Numbered from the stretch's first letter, positions 18,285 to 28,834 are shown. The stretch: 64,000 bases of DNA from Glaciecola sp048820975 (GCF_048820975.1 NZ_JBMEUF010000001.1:868001-932000); one strand, 5' to 3'. Numbers and translations are program-made. The notes: generated from the letters alone by a model not told the origin.

Positions 18285-18444
18285 GTTTTAAAAACCCCAT
18301 AATTTTTTACAAAAATTTCACATGACATAATAATGCGATAATGCACAAATTTAACAACTGTTTTTTTACTTTTTTATTGTACTAATTACAATACAGAATG
18401 AACTAAAGCCCTTTAAAGAAGGGGGGGTAAAGGTATTTTTTACA

Positions 18445-21400
18445 CTAAGTATTATTTTGGTTATTGTTATCTATAAGCCAATTTTTGTGCAGTATTTTAG
18501 GTATTTCTTCTGCAGGTAACGCTTTTGTAAAGTAAAAGCCTTGTATGAACTGACACCCTTTACTTACAAAGTAATCAAACTGTGCTTTAGTTTCAACGCC
18601 TTCAGCTATGGTATCTAAGCCCAATAAACTAGTCATTAATAGGGTAGTTTGTACAATTGATTCAGTCCCTTTATTAGTGGTTACATCTTCAACAAATGAT
18701 TTGTCAATTTTAATAAGGTCTAAGGGAAAATCTTTAATATATTTAAGTGATGAATAGCCTGTACCAAAGTCATCTAAGGAAATTTGAAAACCAAAAGATC
18801 GCATTTCATGTAGATACGCAATGACATGCTCGCTGTTATCTATAAAAATACCTTCAGTAATTTCAAATCGTAAACAACTTGAAGGCAGCTTATGTATGGC
18901 TAAGTGGTTCAAAATAGTTTCAAAGTCAGGTCGTGAATCAAAGTGCCAGGCGGATAAATTGATTGCCACGTAGCCGGTAAATCCCTCTTTAAACCAGTTT
19001 GCTATATCGCTAATAGCTCGCTCTATAGCTTGCATTGTAATATCTACAATACAACCGGCCTGCTCTGCCAAAGGAATAAACACAGCGGGTGAAATGGCTT
19101 CTTCAGCATCGTGCCAACGCAATAATAATTCAAAACCAGCGTTTTCGCCGCTTATTCCATTTACAATAGCTTGATAATTGTTTACGAATTCATTCGCTTG
19201 TGCTGCCGCTTTTACTTTGTTTAATAAAATAGTTCTAGATTGCACCTGTTCGTTCATGTCAGGTCTATAATATTGAAACTTATTCTTGCCATTAGCTTTT
19301 GCTTCGTACATGGCTATATCAGCATTCGTTATTAGGCTCTCTGGCTCACTGGCATCATGTGGATAGAAGGCAATACCCACACTTGCACTCACACTAATCC
19401 TTTGTTGTCGTATAACAAATGGTTGTGCAATCACTGTTAGCAGCTTATTAACCGTTTCATTAACGGCATTAGCGCTCCCCACTTCTTCTAACACAACAAC
19501 AAATTCATCGCCTCCCAAGCGAGCAACGCTATCTTCTTCTCGAAATTGAGCTTTTATTCTAGCAGCTAAATCAACTAATACTGAATCGCCCGCTAAGTGA
19601 CCGAAGCTATCGTTAATAGGCTTAAAGCCATCAAGATCAATAAATAAAATAGCCAACTGATGTTTATGGCGCTTGGCAAAGCTAATTGACTGCTTTATTC
19701 GTTCTAAAAGCAGTGTTCTGTTTAGCAGGCCTGTCAATACATCATAATTAGCTAACTTTTGTAACTTTTCTTGGGCACTAATCTGTTCGGTAATATCAGT
19801 ACCAATAATAAGATAGTAATCAGTTTCCTTAGGATTTGTTTTATCTGCAATAGCGTTCAAATCACACAATACGTTAACGTTTCGCTTTTGAAGCTTCACG
19901 CTCATTTCTAGCTTTTGATTTTGTCCTGGCCTTAATGCTTTTAATTTTATACTGGTATGGTGTAAAAGTTCTTGATACTCGCTAGGCACAGTATTAATTG
20001 CATATTCTTGCTTACGATTTACGTTAAACGCTTTCATAAAAGCCGGATTAGTCGCAACAATCTTTAAGTTTCTATCAAATATGAGAACCCAATCACGAGT
20101 ATGTTTAAAAGCATTACCAAACAACTTTAACTTCTCTTCATTAGCGCGTTTATCAGTTAAATTTGAATAGGTGCCTTTAACAACCAGCCCGTTTTCTTTG
20201 GAAGTTGTGACACTTCCAACGTCCCTATACCACAAAAAGATGCCATTTTGATTACTAACGCGGTAACTTAAGTCAAATTCTTGGTCTTGTTTACTTATAA
20301 ATTTTTGCCAAGTATCAATAAAATGTTGACGGTCATCCTCGTGAATCAACTCAATGTACTTTTCCAATGGTAAGGTGTCAGTGTTTAACTCAGGCAAAAT
20401 ATCAGTAGATATTCGCTCGCAACGAAAATCATTGGTTTGTTCATGCCATTCCCAAATATTAGAATTACTCGCGATTAGGGCATCAGTTAAACGTTTATTA
20501 TATTCTTTAACTTGCTGATTCGCATACGCCAAATTTTGCTGTACTTTTCGTCTTCTATACAAAAAAATAATTAACGAAATTAAACAAAATACAAAATAAG
20601 CTGCATAGGCCTTTGGTGATTGAAACGGCGCATAATTAACATGTAAAAACAGCCTAGCGGGGCTTTCATTATTTAATTGCCCCACTCTGTATATTTCTAA
20701 AGTGTGCTTGCCAGGCGGTAATCTTGCTAGCGATATTTCATTTGCGCGAAAGTTAGGATAGTTAACAATGTCCCCATCAGAATTAATACTATAATGAAAT
20801 CTTTTGTTTGATTCTTTATCAAAATTTAAAGAAGAGTAGTATAAAGTTAGCCCAATATCATCATGTTCTAGCTCAATTTCCATATCATTTAAATCAGTAA
20901 GCGGCAGCCTTAGCTTTCTATTACTAAGCGTAAACTCAGTAATGTGCGCTCGATTATAATCAGCCATGTCACTTAGCTTTATTTTGCTAGGGTCAAATAT
21001 AGTAAAACCAACATTTGCACCGTAAGCAAAACGACCATCGCTTAATATTTCACTCGCAAATTGATTGAATTCAGTGGCAGCAAGCCCGTTCAAATATCCG
21101 TATGATTTTACGATTAAGTTTTGTGGATTAAGTGAATGAATGCCTGAATGAGATGAAAACCATAACTCACCCTCATTATCAAACCGAAGGTCATAAACTA
21201 AGTTAGTCGGTAAAATGTTTTGCGTAGATAGTTTATCTATCAATGATAAACTATTTCCCTCAAGCTTAAATATTGCATGGCCAGGATAAGATAACCATAT
21301 AGTATTGTTATCATCACGAACAAAGCTACCTGGCGATAAAGAATCATTGCTTGCTTCATGCTTAATTGAATGCATTAAACTAAGTGAGTAATCATCTAAA

Positions 21401-22989
21401 TTTATGCCCCACAATTGTGAGGATACTGATATTAAAAGCGTATTACTTGGTTTGTCTATGCCTAAAAAGCGAAAAACATTTGTTAAACTCAAACCATAAG
21501 CTTGAGAATCAATGCGTACTGTTTTTTGGGATTCTCTATCTACTACATAAATACCACTATCGGTAATGGTCCATATTTTGTTTGTACCTTCGAACACGGC
21601 GCTATATGACCATTCGTTTAATACACCTAAGGCTTTTTCGTTTGAAAATGGTAGAGGGACATTGCGCCCTTGATTAATATCAAAATATCGCAAACCATCA
21701 TTGGTAATTAGCCAGAGGTAGCCGCGCTCTGTTGAGAATATTTGATAGATCTGTGATTCTGTATTATCAGCTCCTAAAGAGGCTTGTACCAAATATTGCT
21801 GAGTATCTTTTGTTTGTAGATCGTACTTATTCAAACCGTTCGAAGTACCTACAAATAATGTGTTTTTGTCATACTGAAAAATTGACCATACAGCATTGTG
21901 GCTCAGTGTGCTTTTATCTTTTGAAAAAACCGAATGATAGACATTGGTAAATAACACGCTGTTGGGTGACCACATCATAGCCCCACTCATTTTGGTACCA
22001 AACCATAAATTACTATTATTATCGAAAGATAAATTTGTAATATCAGGGCGCGATATAACCTCAAAGTTCTTTTTTGTTTCAAATAAATAACGGAACTGAT
22101 CTTTTTGTTCATTATATTCAAACAGGCCTATATCGCTCGCAAAGTAAACCTCAGAACCATTTTTACTGGCAATATCCCAAATATTACGATTTTCATCTAA
22201 AACAATATATTCCGGGCTTTCGGTGTTATTTTCAATAAAGTCGATGACTTCATTCACTGCGAATTTGTACAAGCCTTTTACTGTGCCCACATATAGGCTT
22301 TGTTTGTCAAAAGATGCCAGTGACTTTACATTGCTTTGGTCAGCTAAATCATTTGAATGTAATATAGGTTTAACCAAATTAGATTTGGTATTTATGGCAT
22401 ATAATCCAGTCCAAGTACCGAATAGAATATGTCCATTAATTTCATACAAAGCTCGTATTGCTACGCCGTCAACAACATCTTTATCACTTAAGGTATGCAG
22501 GTTTCGAATGTTTTTGGATGTAAGATCGTACTCATAAATACCTTCTGATAGGGCAATCAGCAAATTTCCTGATGAAAGCTCAATAATACTTTCAGAATAC
22601 TGCTGCCAATCGTCAGAAAAACGAGTAGGTAAATCAATAATCGGTTTCACCGAGTGCGTGTTTCGATTAAAAGACACAACCCCCGAATTGTCTGTACTGA
22701 GAAAAAACAAACCCGAGCTGTGCTCAAATATTTTATACACTGCATTATTCGAAAGTTCGTTGCTACTGCCATGTATTTTCATGGTTTTAACACCATCAAA
22801 TCTATTAAGTCCCTCGCCAGTTCCTATCCAGACGAAACCTTGAGAATCTACATATATATCTTCTATGGTGTTTTGGTCTAATCCAGAATTGGTATCAAGG
22901 TAACTTAAGCGAGGCAAGTTAATTGAAGGTTCTTGGGCAAAGGCGATGGTTTGGAAGAACAAGAGTGCGAGCAATAGCATAATCTTCAC
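18445..22989 (-). CDS. Membrane sensor: two-component-regulator propeller, PAS, GGDEF and EAL
   Basis: About 1514 residues. A signal peptide (LLLALLFFQTIAFA) leads to a periplasmic part with many Reg_prop-type repeats (e.g. DSQGFVWIGTGEGLNRFDG, DNNSNLWFGTK, DNEGELWFSSHSGI) folding as a double beta-propeller, then a Y_Y_Y-like domain. A membrane helix (YFVFCLISLIIFLY) lies near residue 810. The cytosolic part has two PAS-like domains, a GGDEF domain with intact RLGGDEF, and an EAL domain whose motif reads ELL. Other EAL residues are kept: ITEGIF, DDFGTGYSS, IKIDKSF, AEGVE. It should make and/or degrade c-di-GMP in response to a periplasmic signal, often a sugar in propeller sensors. The start is uncertain: GTG at 22989 gives a charged signal-peptide end; ATG at 22980 is the alternative. 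Confidence 0.88.
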   Translation of the reverse strand: MKIMLLLALLFFQTIAFAQEPSINLPRLSYLDTNSGLDQNTIEDIYVDSQGFVWIGTGEGLNRFDGVKTMKIHGSSNELSNNAVYKIFEHSSGLFFLSTDNSGVVSFNRNTHSVKPIIDLPTRFSDDWQQYSESIIELSSGNLLIALSEGIYEYDLTSKNIRNLHTLSDKDVVDGVAIRALYEINGHILFGTWTGLYAINTKSNLVKPILHSNDLADQSNVKSLASFDKQSLYVGTVKGLYKFAVNEVIDFIENNTESPEYIVLDENRNIWDIASKNGSEVYFASDIGLFEYNEQKDQFRYLFETKKNFEVISRPDITNLSFDNNSNLWFGTKMSGAMMWSPNSVLFTNVYHSVFSKDKSTLSHNAVWSIFQYDKNTLFVGTSNGLNKYDLQTKDTQQYLVQASLGADNTESQIYQIFSTERGYLWLITNDGLRYFDINQGRNVPLPFSNEKALGVLNEWSYSAVFEGTNKIWTITDSGIYVVDRESQKTVRIDSQAYGLSLTNVFRFLGIDKPSNTLLISVSSQLWGINLDDYSLSLMHSIKHEASNDSLSPGSFVRDDNNTIWLSYPGHAIFKLEGNSLSLIDKLSTQNILPTNLVYDLRFDNEGELWFSSHSGIHSLNPQNLIVKSYGYLNGLAATEFNQFASEILSDGRFAYGANVGFTIFDPSKIKLSDMADYNRAHITEFTLSNRKLRLPLTDLNDMEIELEHDDIGLTLYYSSLNFDKESNKRFHYSINSDGDIVNYPNFRANEISLARLPPGKHTLEIYRVGQLNNESPARLFLHVNYAPFQSPKAYAAYFVFCLISLIIFLYRRRKVQQNLAYANQQVKEYNKRLTDALIASNSNIWEWHEQTNDFRCERISTDILPELNTDTLPLEKYIELIHEDDRQHFIDTWQKFISKQDQEFDLSYRVSNQNGIFLWYRDVGSVTTSKENGLVVKGTYSNLTDKRANEEKLKLFGNAFKHTRDWVLIFDRNLKIVATNPAFMKAFNVNRKQEYAINTVPSEYQELLHHTSIKLKALRPGQNQKLEMSVKLQKRNVNVLCDLNAIADKTNPKETDYYLIIGTDITEQISAQEKLQKLANYDVLTGLLNRTLLLERIKQSISFAKRHKHQLAILFIDLDGFKPINDSFGHLAGDSVLVDLAARIKAQFREEDSVARLGGDEFVVVLEEVGSANAVNETVNKLLTVIAQPFVIRQQRISVSASVGIAFYPHDASEPESLITNADIAMYEAKANGKNKFQYYRPDMNEQVQSRTILLNKVKAAAQANEFVNNYQAIVNGISGENAGFELLLRWHDAEEAISPAVFIPLAEQAGCIVDITMQAIERAISDIANWFKEGFTGYVAINLSAWHFDSRPDFETILNHLAIHKLPSSCLRFEITEGIFIDNSEHVIAYLHEMRSFGFQISLDDFGTGYSSLKYIKDFPLDLIKIDKSFVEDVTTNKGTESIVQTTLLMTSLLGLDTIAEGVETKAQFDYFVSKGCQFIQGFYFTKALPAEEIPKILHKNWLIDNNNQNNT

Positions 22990-23155
22990 TACTGCTTGAT
23001 TATTTCCTTGATAGGATATCCCAAACAACAAATTACACATCCATATACAATATATCAATCAATTATCCTAACTTCACATAGCGTTAATAATAAAAACTCA
23101 GGTCTCCTAGAGTTGATGATAGTTTATACGATAATTCATTCGACTGTCATTATTT

Positions 23156-24973
23156 CTAAAGACAGCAGTTACAATTTCGTTGGTTTTTACTCATTTTTCC
23201 TACTCCTGGGTTGAATGTATTAGTAGGGTCTAAATGCATGTAAAAATTTCTCAAAGGGTCTTCAGCTTTATATAAATGACCAACGTTATGTTCAGCTGGG
23301 TATTTCGCCCCGCGTTCATCAAGTAATTTAAGCATCAAAGCTTTTACGTGTTTAGCATCAGCCCCTTTTTTCAAAATATAATCTTGGTGAAATACATGGC
23401 AAAAAAAGTGTCCGTAATACAGCTTTTTTTCAATATATTGGTCTAGCTCAGGAGGGAGTTGTTCAAGCCATTGTTGTTCATTGCGTCGAAGCGCTATATC
23501 AAGTGCTAATATATCTCCTACGTCTTTACTGTGGATTGTTTGGTAGCGAATTGCTGCGCCAGCAGCGGCGAAACGATGCAAATATGCTCTTTTAGCCTCA
23601 TCTTCATTGCATTCAAAAAACTCGCCTCGAGTATCGTCTTTCGCAAAAAATGCTTGGAGTAAATCACGACCTTGATTTATTGCGTTATCACTCAACTTTA
23701 TAACTAAGTAATGCTCAAACTTTTCTCTATACTCTGCCATTCTTTTAGGTAAATGATTTGGAAAAAGATAACTCAGTTTTTGGAGCAATTTGTCACTTAG
23801 GTATTTAGGTAACCATGACTTACTATTTAGCAGCGCATCCACTTTGCCTTTTACGGCAAACAAAGTCGGCATACGTTTTGTGCCCAGATGCAGAATACTA
23901 AGAAAGGTATCTTTACCGTATTTTTCTGCAACATCATAAATATCTCGGTGGGTATATTCCCCCACTTCGGGCAGTTCATCTAAGCCACTTAACAGTATGC
24001 GCCTTAGTTGGTAAAGCTCTTCTGGATTGTTTGTACCAATATAAAAACTGGCTTCTTGTTTAGCAATTTCGTGAGTATCTACCCTTATAGCAAATACTGC
24101 TAATTTCCCTGCACAACCACTAGATTGATATAATCGACGAGGGTCAGCATTGAAGCGGCTTGGTGTGTCGGCATCTATTTCTTTAATTCTATCTTGATAT
24201 AATTTATCGCTGGCTTGACGCGTTCCTTCATCTTGACTTTCCTTATTGAACGCACCGTCGGCCAAATTATTAATCACCTCATCCGCGGTATGACCCAACG
24301 AAATACCTACATGATTAACTAAAACAAGTTCACCGTGTTCGTCTATTTGTGCATATACTGAAAGCTCACTGTAAGCAGGCCCTCTTTTCACCAATGCGCC
24401 ACCCGAGTTGTTAGCTATACCGCCTACAACGGTGGCGCCTAGCCCTGATGAACCAATAACGGAATGTGGGGCGCGATTTATGGTAGATAAGGTCTGCTCT
24501 AGCTTGTGTAAGGTCACGCCAGGCATACTAAGCGCCTGTTCACCATTATTTAATAAATATAAGTTGTTCAAGGCAAGCGTGTTTATAACTAACACATGCC
24601 GGTCATAGTCATTACCGCTAGGGGTTGAGCCTTCGGTTAAGCCTGTGTTTGCGGCTTGCATAATAATGATTAGATTGTTCTTGACCGCAACTTTTAGAAT
24701 ATCCCAATATTGCACCAGTGATTGCGGAAATACGACGGCAAGCGCACTACCCTCCCCGGAACGCCATCCTTTACGATAATGTTGGTTTTTAAGTGGGTCA
24801 GCACTGATATTTTCAATACCGCATGCATGCTCTAATTGGTGAAGAATCTCATTCGCATTGCCCTTGCTAGTTATATTGGGCGCTAAGCGAATGCCGGTAC
24901 GAAATACAATATCATGTTTTGATTTTGCTTGGTTATTTTCCCATTCGCATGTGTTTTGCTTATGCTTTGTCAT
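23156..24973 (-). CDS. dld: D-lactate dehydrogenase (quinone), FAD-linked
   Basis: 605 residues, close to E. coli Dld (571). Conserved blocks are RKGWRSGEGSALAVVFP, MQAANTGLTEGSTPSGND, HSVIGSSGLGATVVGGI and NNSGGALVKRGPAY, covering the FAD-binding domain, followed by the membrane-binding and cap regions. It oxidises D-lactate to pyruvate at the inner face of the cytoplasmic membrane, passing electrons to quinone. The first 20-25 residues are an extension relative to E. coli, so the start is slightly uncertain. It is divergent from a LysR gene, which is a likely regulator. Confidence 0.93.
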   Translation of the reverse strand: MTKHKQNTCEWENNQAKSKHDIVFRTGIRLAPNITSKGNANEILHQLEHACGIENISADPLKNQHYRKGWRSGEGSALAVVFPQSLVQYWDILKVAVKNNLIIIMQAANTGLTEGSTPSGNDYDRHVLVINTLALNNLYLLNNGEQALSMPGVTLHKLEQTLSTINRAPHSVIGSSGLGATVVGGIANNSGGALVKRGPAYSELSVYAQIDEHGELVLVNHVGISLGHTADEVINNLADGAFNKESQDEGTRQASDKLYQDRIKEIDADTPSRFNADPRRLYQSSGCAGKLAVFAIRVDTHEIAKQEASFYIGTNNPEELYQLRRILLSGLDELPEVGEYTHRDIYDVAEKYGKDTFLSILHLGTKRMPTLFAVKGKVDALLNSKSWLPKYLSDKLLQKLSYLFPNHLPKRMAEYREKFEHYLVIKLSDNAINQGRDLLQAFFAKDDTRGEFFECNEDEAKRAYLHRFAAAGAAIRYQTIHSKDVGDILALDIALRRNEQQWLEQLPPELDQYIEKKLYYGHFFCHVFHQDYILKKGADAKHVKALMLKLLDERGAKYPAEHNVGHLYKAEDPLRNFYMHLDPTNTFNPGVGKMSKNQRNCNCCL

Positions 24974-25173
24974 TTACTACCATACCTCATACCGTAAAAC
25001 TCACCCTAAAATACACATAAATTGCCTAGTTATTTATAAGCCTAATGTAACCATTACGCTTTAATTGATATATATGCATAATTGATTTTCATTTTTTCTT
25101 TTTTTGGCATAATGTAAGGCTTATCAGAAACGCTTAAACATACGTAAGGCGTAAAGGCGAATATAGGATAAAA

Positions 25174-26088
25174 ATGATTAAAGCTGACGACATTCTATTA
25201 TTTGTACAAGTAGTTGATACAGGCTCATTTTCAAAAGTAGCCGAACAAATGCATTTAACTAATTCAGTAGTAAGCAAACGTATTGGGCGCTTAGAAGATA
25301 GCCTAAACGTACAATTATTGTATCGCACCACACGTAAGCTTAGCCTTACCGATGCAGGAAGATTATTGTACAACAAAGGCTTGATAGCAAAGCAGGCAGT
25401 ACAAAGTGCCACTGACGTGGTTAGCGGTTATAGCAATGAGGTTCGCGGTACAATACGTGTGACTATGCCTGACGTTTCAGCAAACCTCGTATTAAGTGAA
25501 GCGCTAGCGCAATTTTGTAAACAGTACCCAGAAGTTAAAATTGAAGCCAATATAAATAACAAGTTTGTTGACCTAATTGATGAGGGCTATGATGTAGCAA
25601 TAAGAACCGCTGAATTAGAAGACTCAAGCTTAATTGCAAGACGCTTGGTAGACTCTCATTGGGTGGTGTGTGCAAGCCCAAATTATATAAAACAGCACGG
25701 TAAAGTATTTCACCCCAAAGAACTTATTCAGCATGAGTGCCTTATATATAAACATGACGCAGTAGGCACTGACAACTGGCTGTTTAACATAAGCAATAAA
25801 GAACAATATGTAACAGTGAACGGCCGCTTTAGCACCAACAATTTAAACGCTATTTGCAAAGCCGCATTAATTGACTTAGGGCTAGCTTACCTGCCAAAAG
25901 CCTTAGCCCATGAACATATAAACAAAGGAAAGCTGATCCCCTTGCTAAGCAGTTTTTCCAGCAAGAAAATGGGCATATATGCCGTTTATCCTAAAAGCCG
26001 CCAACCTGATCAAAAGCTAAAATTGCTAATAGAGCATTGCCGCAAAGCGTTTCAAAAACAACAAAGCCATTTCAACGACATGCGCTAA
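25174..26088 (+). CDS. LysR-family transcriptional regulator (divergent from dld)
   Basis: 304 residues. The helix-turn-helix is in LLFVQVVDTGSFSKVAEQMHLTNSVVSKRIGRLEDSL (residues about 8-45), followed by LLYRTTRKLSLTDAG. The effector domain has the CrgA/DmlR-like pattern YDVAIRTAELEDSSLIARRL and GLAYLPKAL. The 200-bp intergenic region with dld is the expected regulatory site, so control of D-lactate oxidation is a reasonable inference. It may instead, or in addition, control the convergent DcaP-like porin. An AGGA-type site precedes the ATG. Confidence 0.9.
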   Translation: MIKADDILLFVQVVDTGSFSKVAEQMHLTNSVVSKRIGRLEDSLNVQLLYRTTRKLSLTDAGRLLYNKGLIAKQAVQSATDVVSGYSNEVRGTIRVTMPDVSANLVLSEALAQFCKQYPEVKIEANINNKFVDLIDEGYDVAIRTAELEDSSLIARRLVDSHWVVCASPNYIKQHGKVFHPKELIQHECLIYKHDAVGTDNWLFNISNKEQYVTVNGRFSTNNLNAICKAALIDLGLAYLPKALAHEHINKGKLIPLLSSFSSKKMGIYAVYPKSRQPDQKLKLLIEHCRKAFQKQQSHFNDMR

Positions 26089-26132
26089 AATGGCTCTTTA
26101 CGCTAAGTTATATTTAAGTATTCGGCTACTTG

Positions 26133-27263
26133 TTAAAACGCGTATTTAGCAGAAAACTGTAAGTAAGTAGAGTCTATATCTGCAATAGATTCATCTTCTA
26201 TTGCATAACGCCCTAGTTCTACACCCACATTCAGTTGTGGTGCTACATCGGTAATCAAGTTAACACCAACATGGTTTCTTTTTCGTTCTAGCGTATCGGT
26301 TTCGGCAGCACCATAAAATATTGTAGAGCGCGTGCTTTCATTCCAAAAATGGCGATATGCAACTGTAAATGCGGTGGTTTCTTCTACTACAGTTTGCTCA
26401 TCGGCATTTAGCACTATATCAGGTGTTAGCGCAGCTGATACATATCGCCCTGGCTCACCCACTGATATTTGAAAACGGAAGTCATCTTTACCTACCGTCT
26501 TAATTCGACCACTCACATTCGCAGCAATAGCGGTTTCATCAATGCCGCCTTGGTCAACCTTGCGAAACAATGTGCCCACAGAAACTTGGCCCCAATCTGC
26601 TTTATGGTTGTAACGAGCAACAAAATCAGGGATTGATTCGTCTTTGTCGGCGTTAGCTCCAGTTACACCTACGGCAGAAGAAGATGTGCCATTGTCACCA
26701 TCACCATTGGTTTCAGGGTTTTCAATAGCAAATTGCCAATTGCCCGTTGTATAACGAATTTGCGTTTGTCTAATAAACACTTCACCTACATGTGGCCCAC
26801 CAAAATCCAAGGCTTCCGGCAGTGCAGCTAATGGCATAAAGGTTGACCAATTTTGCCCTATCATCCAATTTTTATAGTTAATATAAAAATGGCGTAAGCG
26901 TGGATTCGTACTGTTGCTTACCACTTCGTTACCGTCACCGCCATAAAAGTCCATTTCTACTACAGCGCTAATATCATTATGTTGTACTTTAAAATTTAAA
27001 CGCGACTCACGCACATTAAATCCAGTATGAGAGGTATCAGTTGCTACGCCGCCTGGGAAGTTACCTAGCCAGTAATCTTGATATGCAACGTCACCTGACA
27101 CATGTCGAACATCAACCTTGGCATACCCACCCATGGTGACTTTTGTTGTTCCTTGTGCGTTTGTAACGTTTACTAATTCAACGCCCGCCAATGCAACCGG
27201 TGCAAAAACAAAGCAACATGCGGTTGCTAAAGCTGTGCGCGCAAATTTTTTGTGTGAGTTCAT
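26133..27263 (-). CDS. DcaP-like outer-membrane porin
   Basis: About 376 residues from the ATG at 27263 (MNSHKKFARTAL); a TTG three codons earlier lies inside the GGAAG ribosome site and is rejected. The signal peptide ends near PVALAG. Next comes a short helical/linker part (VELVNVTNAQGTTKV), then barrel strands beginning GGYAKVDVRHVSGD. FNVRESRLNFKV and MIGQNWSTFMP match the DcaP family of trimeric channels, which in Acinetobacter take up dicarboxylates and some beta-lactamase inhibitors. The C-terminal residues are YAF, as expected. Organic acids are a plausible substrate given the nearby dld; this is only inferred. Confidence 0.8.
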   Translation of the reverse strand: MNSHKKFARTALATACCFVFAPVALAGVELVNVTNAQGTTKVTMGGYAKVDVRHVSGDVAYQDYWLGNFPGGVATDTSHTGFNVRESRLNFKVQHNDISAVVEMDFYGGDGNEVVSNSTNPRLRHFYINYKNWMIGQNWSTFMPLAALPEALDFGGPHVGEVFIRQTQIRYTTGNWQFAIENPETNGDGDNGTSSSAVGVTGANADKDESIPDFVARYNHKADWGQVSVGTLFRKVDQGGIDETAIAANVSGRIKTVGKDDFRFQISVGEPGRYVSAALTPDIVLNADEQTVVEETTAFTVAYRHFWNESTRSTIFYGAAETDTLERKRNHVGVNLITDVAPQLNVGVELGRYAIEDESIADIDSTYLQFSAKYAF

Positions 27264-27379
27264 ATCTTCCAACCTTTATAGTTTTAAATGTGTTTGTTAT
27301 TAAGTTGTTACAATATTAAAGGCGAGATAGATAATAAAAAGTGAATTTAAGAAAGATTGTTTTTCTTTTATTGATATAA

Positions 27380-28741
27380 TCAAATTGCGATTCGGCCGCT
27401 TTTCACAGCATTTCTACGAATTGAAAAATTTGGCGAGAAGCTATATATATCACCGTTTAGACCAACTAAACCAGAACGAACACCAGTGTCAATAGCGAGC
27501 TCATAACACGCTTGTAAATGTTCAGGTTCACCATGAACCGGGACTATACACTTTGGTCTTACCCAATCAAATAAATTTGTTAAATCTTGTTTACATGGGT
27601 GGCCTGAGGCATGAATTGTAAGATCGGTGGTTTCAGATTGGACCACGTTAATGTCGCGTGCTTTGAATAAATCAATCAGCTTTTGTATGCGCTTTTCGTT
27701 ACCGGGTATAACAATACTGCTAAAAATCACAGTATCGTTAGCATCTAAATCACAATCTTTATGAAGATTTTGCGCGAGCTTGTATAGTGCCGCTCTAGGT
27801 TCACCTTGCGAGCCCGTTGCAACAATTAATACTTCATGCTTTGGCAAATAGCCTATATGGCGGCTTGGAGTAATTTTAAGTTCATCGGGCCAATATCCTG
27901 TGCTTCTTGCTATACTCACCATGTTTTCTAAAGCGGGGCCAAATAAGCATAAATAACGGCCCGTTGATTCGGCTATTCTAGCAATAGTAATTAACCGCGC
28001 TACATTACTGGCAAAACAAGTGACCACTACTCTACCCGTGGCTTTACTTACAAATTCCCCCAACCCGCGCTCGCAATCTTTTTCGCTAACTGAATGGCCC
28101 TCGCGCAGCGCATTTGTAGAGTCGCATACCATCGCACTTATATTTTCTTGGCTTAGCTGTTTGTATAACTTACGGTTAAAACGCTCTCCAACTACCGGGG
28201 TATCGTCAATTTTCCAATCACCGGTGTGCAGAACAGTGCCTAAAGGTGTACTAATGAGTAGCGCGTTAGCTTCAGGAATAGAATGCGTAGTAGAAAGCCA
28301 TTCTACGGTAAATGGACCAATATCAAGGACATTTCCTGCATTTACTACAACAATGGGTAAATCTAAGGTGAATCTTGCTCGATAAGCTTTTCGTTTTAGT
28401 ACCTCAGCCGTAAAAACAGTCGTATAAATGGGACATTGTAACTTGTCCCAAACCGCCAATACGGCACCTAAATGATCTTCATGGGCATGGGTTAGCACTA
28501 ATCCGCACAATGCGTCTTTTCGACTTTCTATAAACGACATATCAGCCGTCACACTGTTGTGTCTTTGTACTAATTTTTCTTTATCTAACTTGCGCTCTAA
28601 AGGCGCATCAAAAGTCACGCCGCAATCAACCATTAACCATTGTCCACTATGGCCATACAAATTCACATTCATTCCTATTTCACCGGTACCTCCTAATGGC
28701 AAAAACCAAAAATCTGAGGCAGAAGGCATGTTGTTAAGCAT
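27380..28741 (-). CDS. RNase J-like beta-CASP metallo-hydrolase
   Basis: 453 residues. The N-terminal FLPLGGTGEIGMNVNLY and the metal-binding LTHAHEDHLGAV are typical of RNase J, as are LHTGDWKID, the beta-CASP motifs VVTCFASNVARL and IVATGSQGEPRAAL, and HASGHPC and VPVHGEPEHL near the C-terminus. The family consists of 5'-3' exo/endoribonucleases. At 453 residues it lacks most of the C-terminal domain of the B. subtilis enzymes (about 555). RNase J is uncommon in gammaproteobacteria, which mainly rely on RNase E, so its job here is unclear. AAGGA precedes the ATG. Confidence 0.82.
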   Translation of the reverse strand: MLNNMPSASDFWFLPLGGTGEIGMNVNLYGHSGQWLMVDCGVTFDAPLERKLDKEKLVQRHNSVTADMSFIESRKDALCGLVLTHAHEDHLGAVLAVWDKLQCPIYTTVFTAEVLKRKAYRARFTLDLPIVVVNAGNVLDIGPFTVEWLSTTHSIPEANALLISTPLGTVLHTGDWKIDDTPVVGERFNRKLYKQLSQENISAMVCDSTNALREGHSVSEKDCERGLGEFVSKATGRVVVTCFASNVARLITIARIAESTGRYLCLFGPALENMVSIARSTGYWPDELKITPSRHIGYLPKHEVLIVATGSQGEPRAALYKLAQNLHKDCDLDANDTVIFSSIVIPGNEKRIQKLIDLFKARDINVVQSETTDLTIHASGHPCKQDLTNLFDWVRPKCIVPVHGEPEHLQACYELAIDTGVRSGLVGLNGDIYSFSPNFSIRRNAVKSGRIAI

Positions 28742-28834
28742 TATTATCCTTTAGGTGTGTATTCATATGAGGGCTTAAGTGTATTCCAACGAGATTAACG
28801 CTAAAGCAGATCAGGCAAAAAATGATTAATAAAC

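Noticed and set aside
18376..18392. ATTGTA-CTAAT-TACAAT as a second HexR site
   Set aside because: The TGTA...TACA spacing is two bases shorter than the HexR palindrome, and it lies before an acyl-CoA ligase gene.
18409..18423. CCCTT...AAGGG hairpin as terminator of the propeller sensor gene
   Set aside because: The stem is short, it lies upstream of the acyl-CoA ligase start, and no T run follows on the minus strand. It is also on the wrong side for the sensor gene's 5' end.
27371..27383. FNR box TTGAT-ATA-ATCAA near the DcaP-like porin
   Set aside because: The spacer is 3 bases rather than the required 4, and it overlaps the RNase J stop codon, far from a good promoter position.
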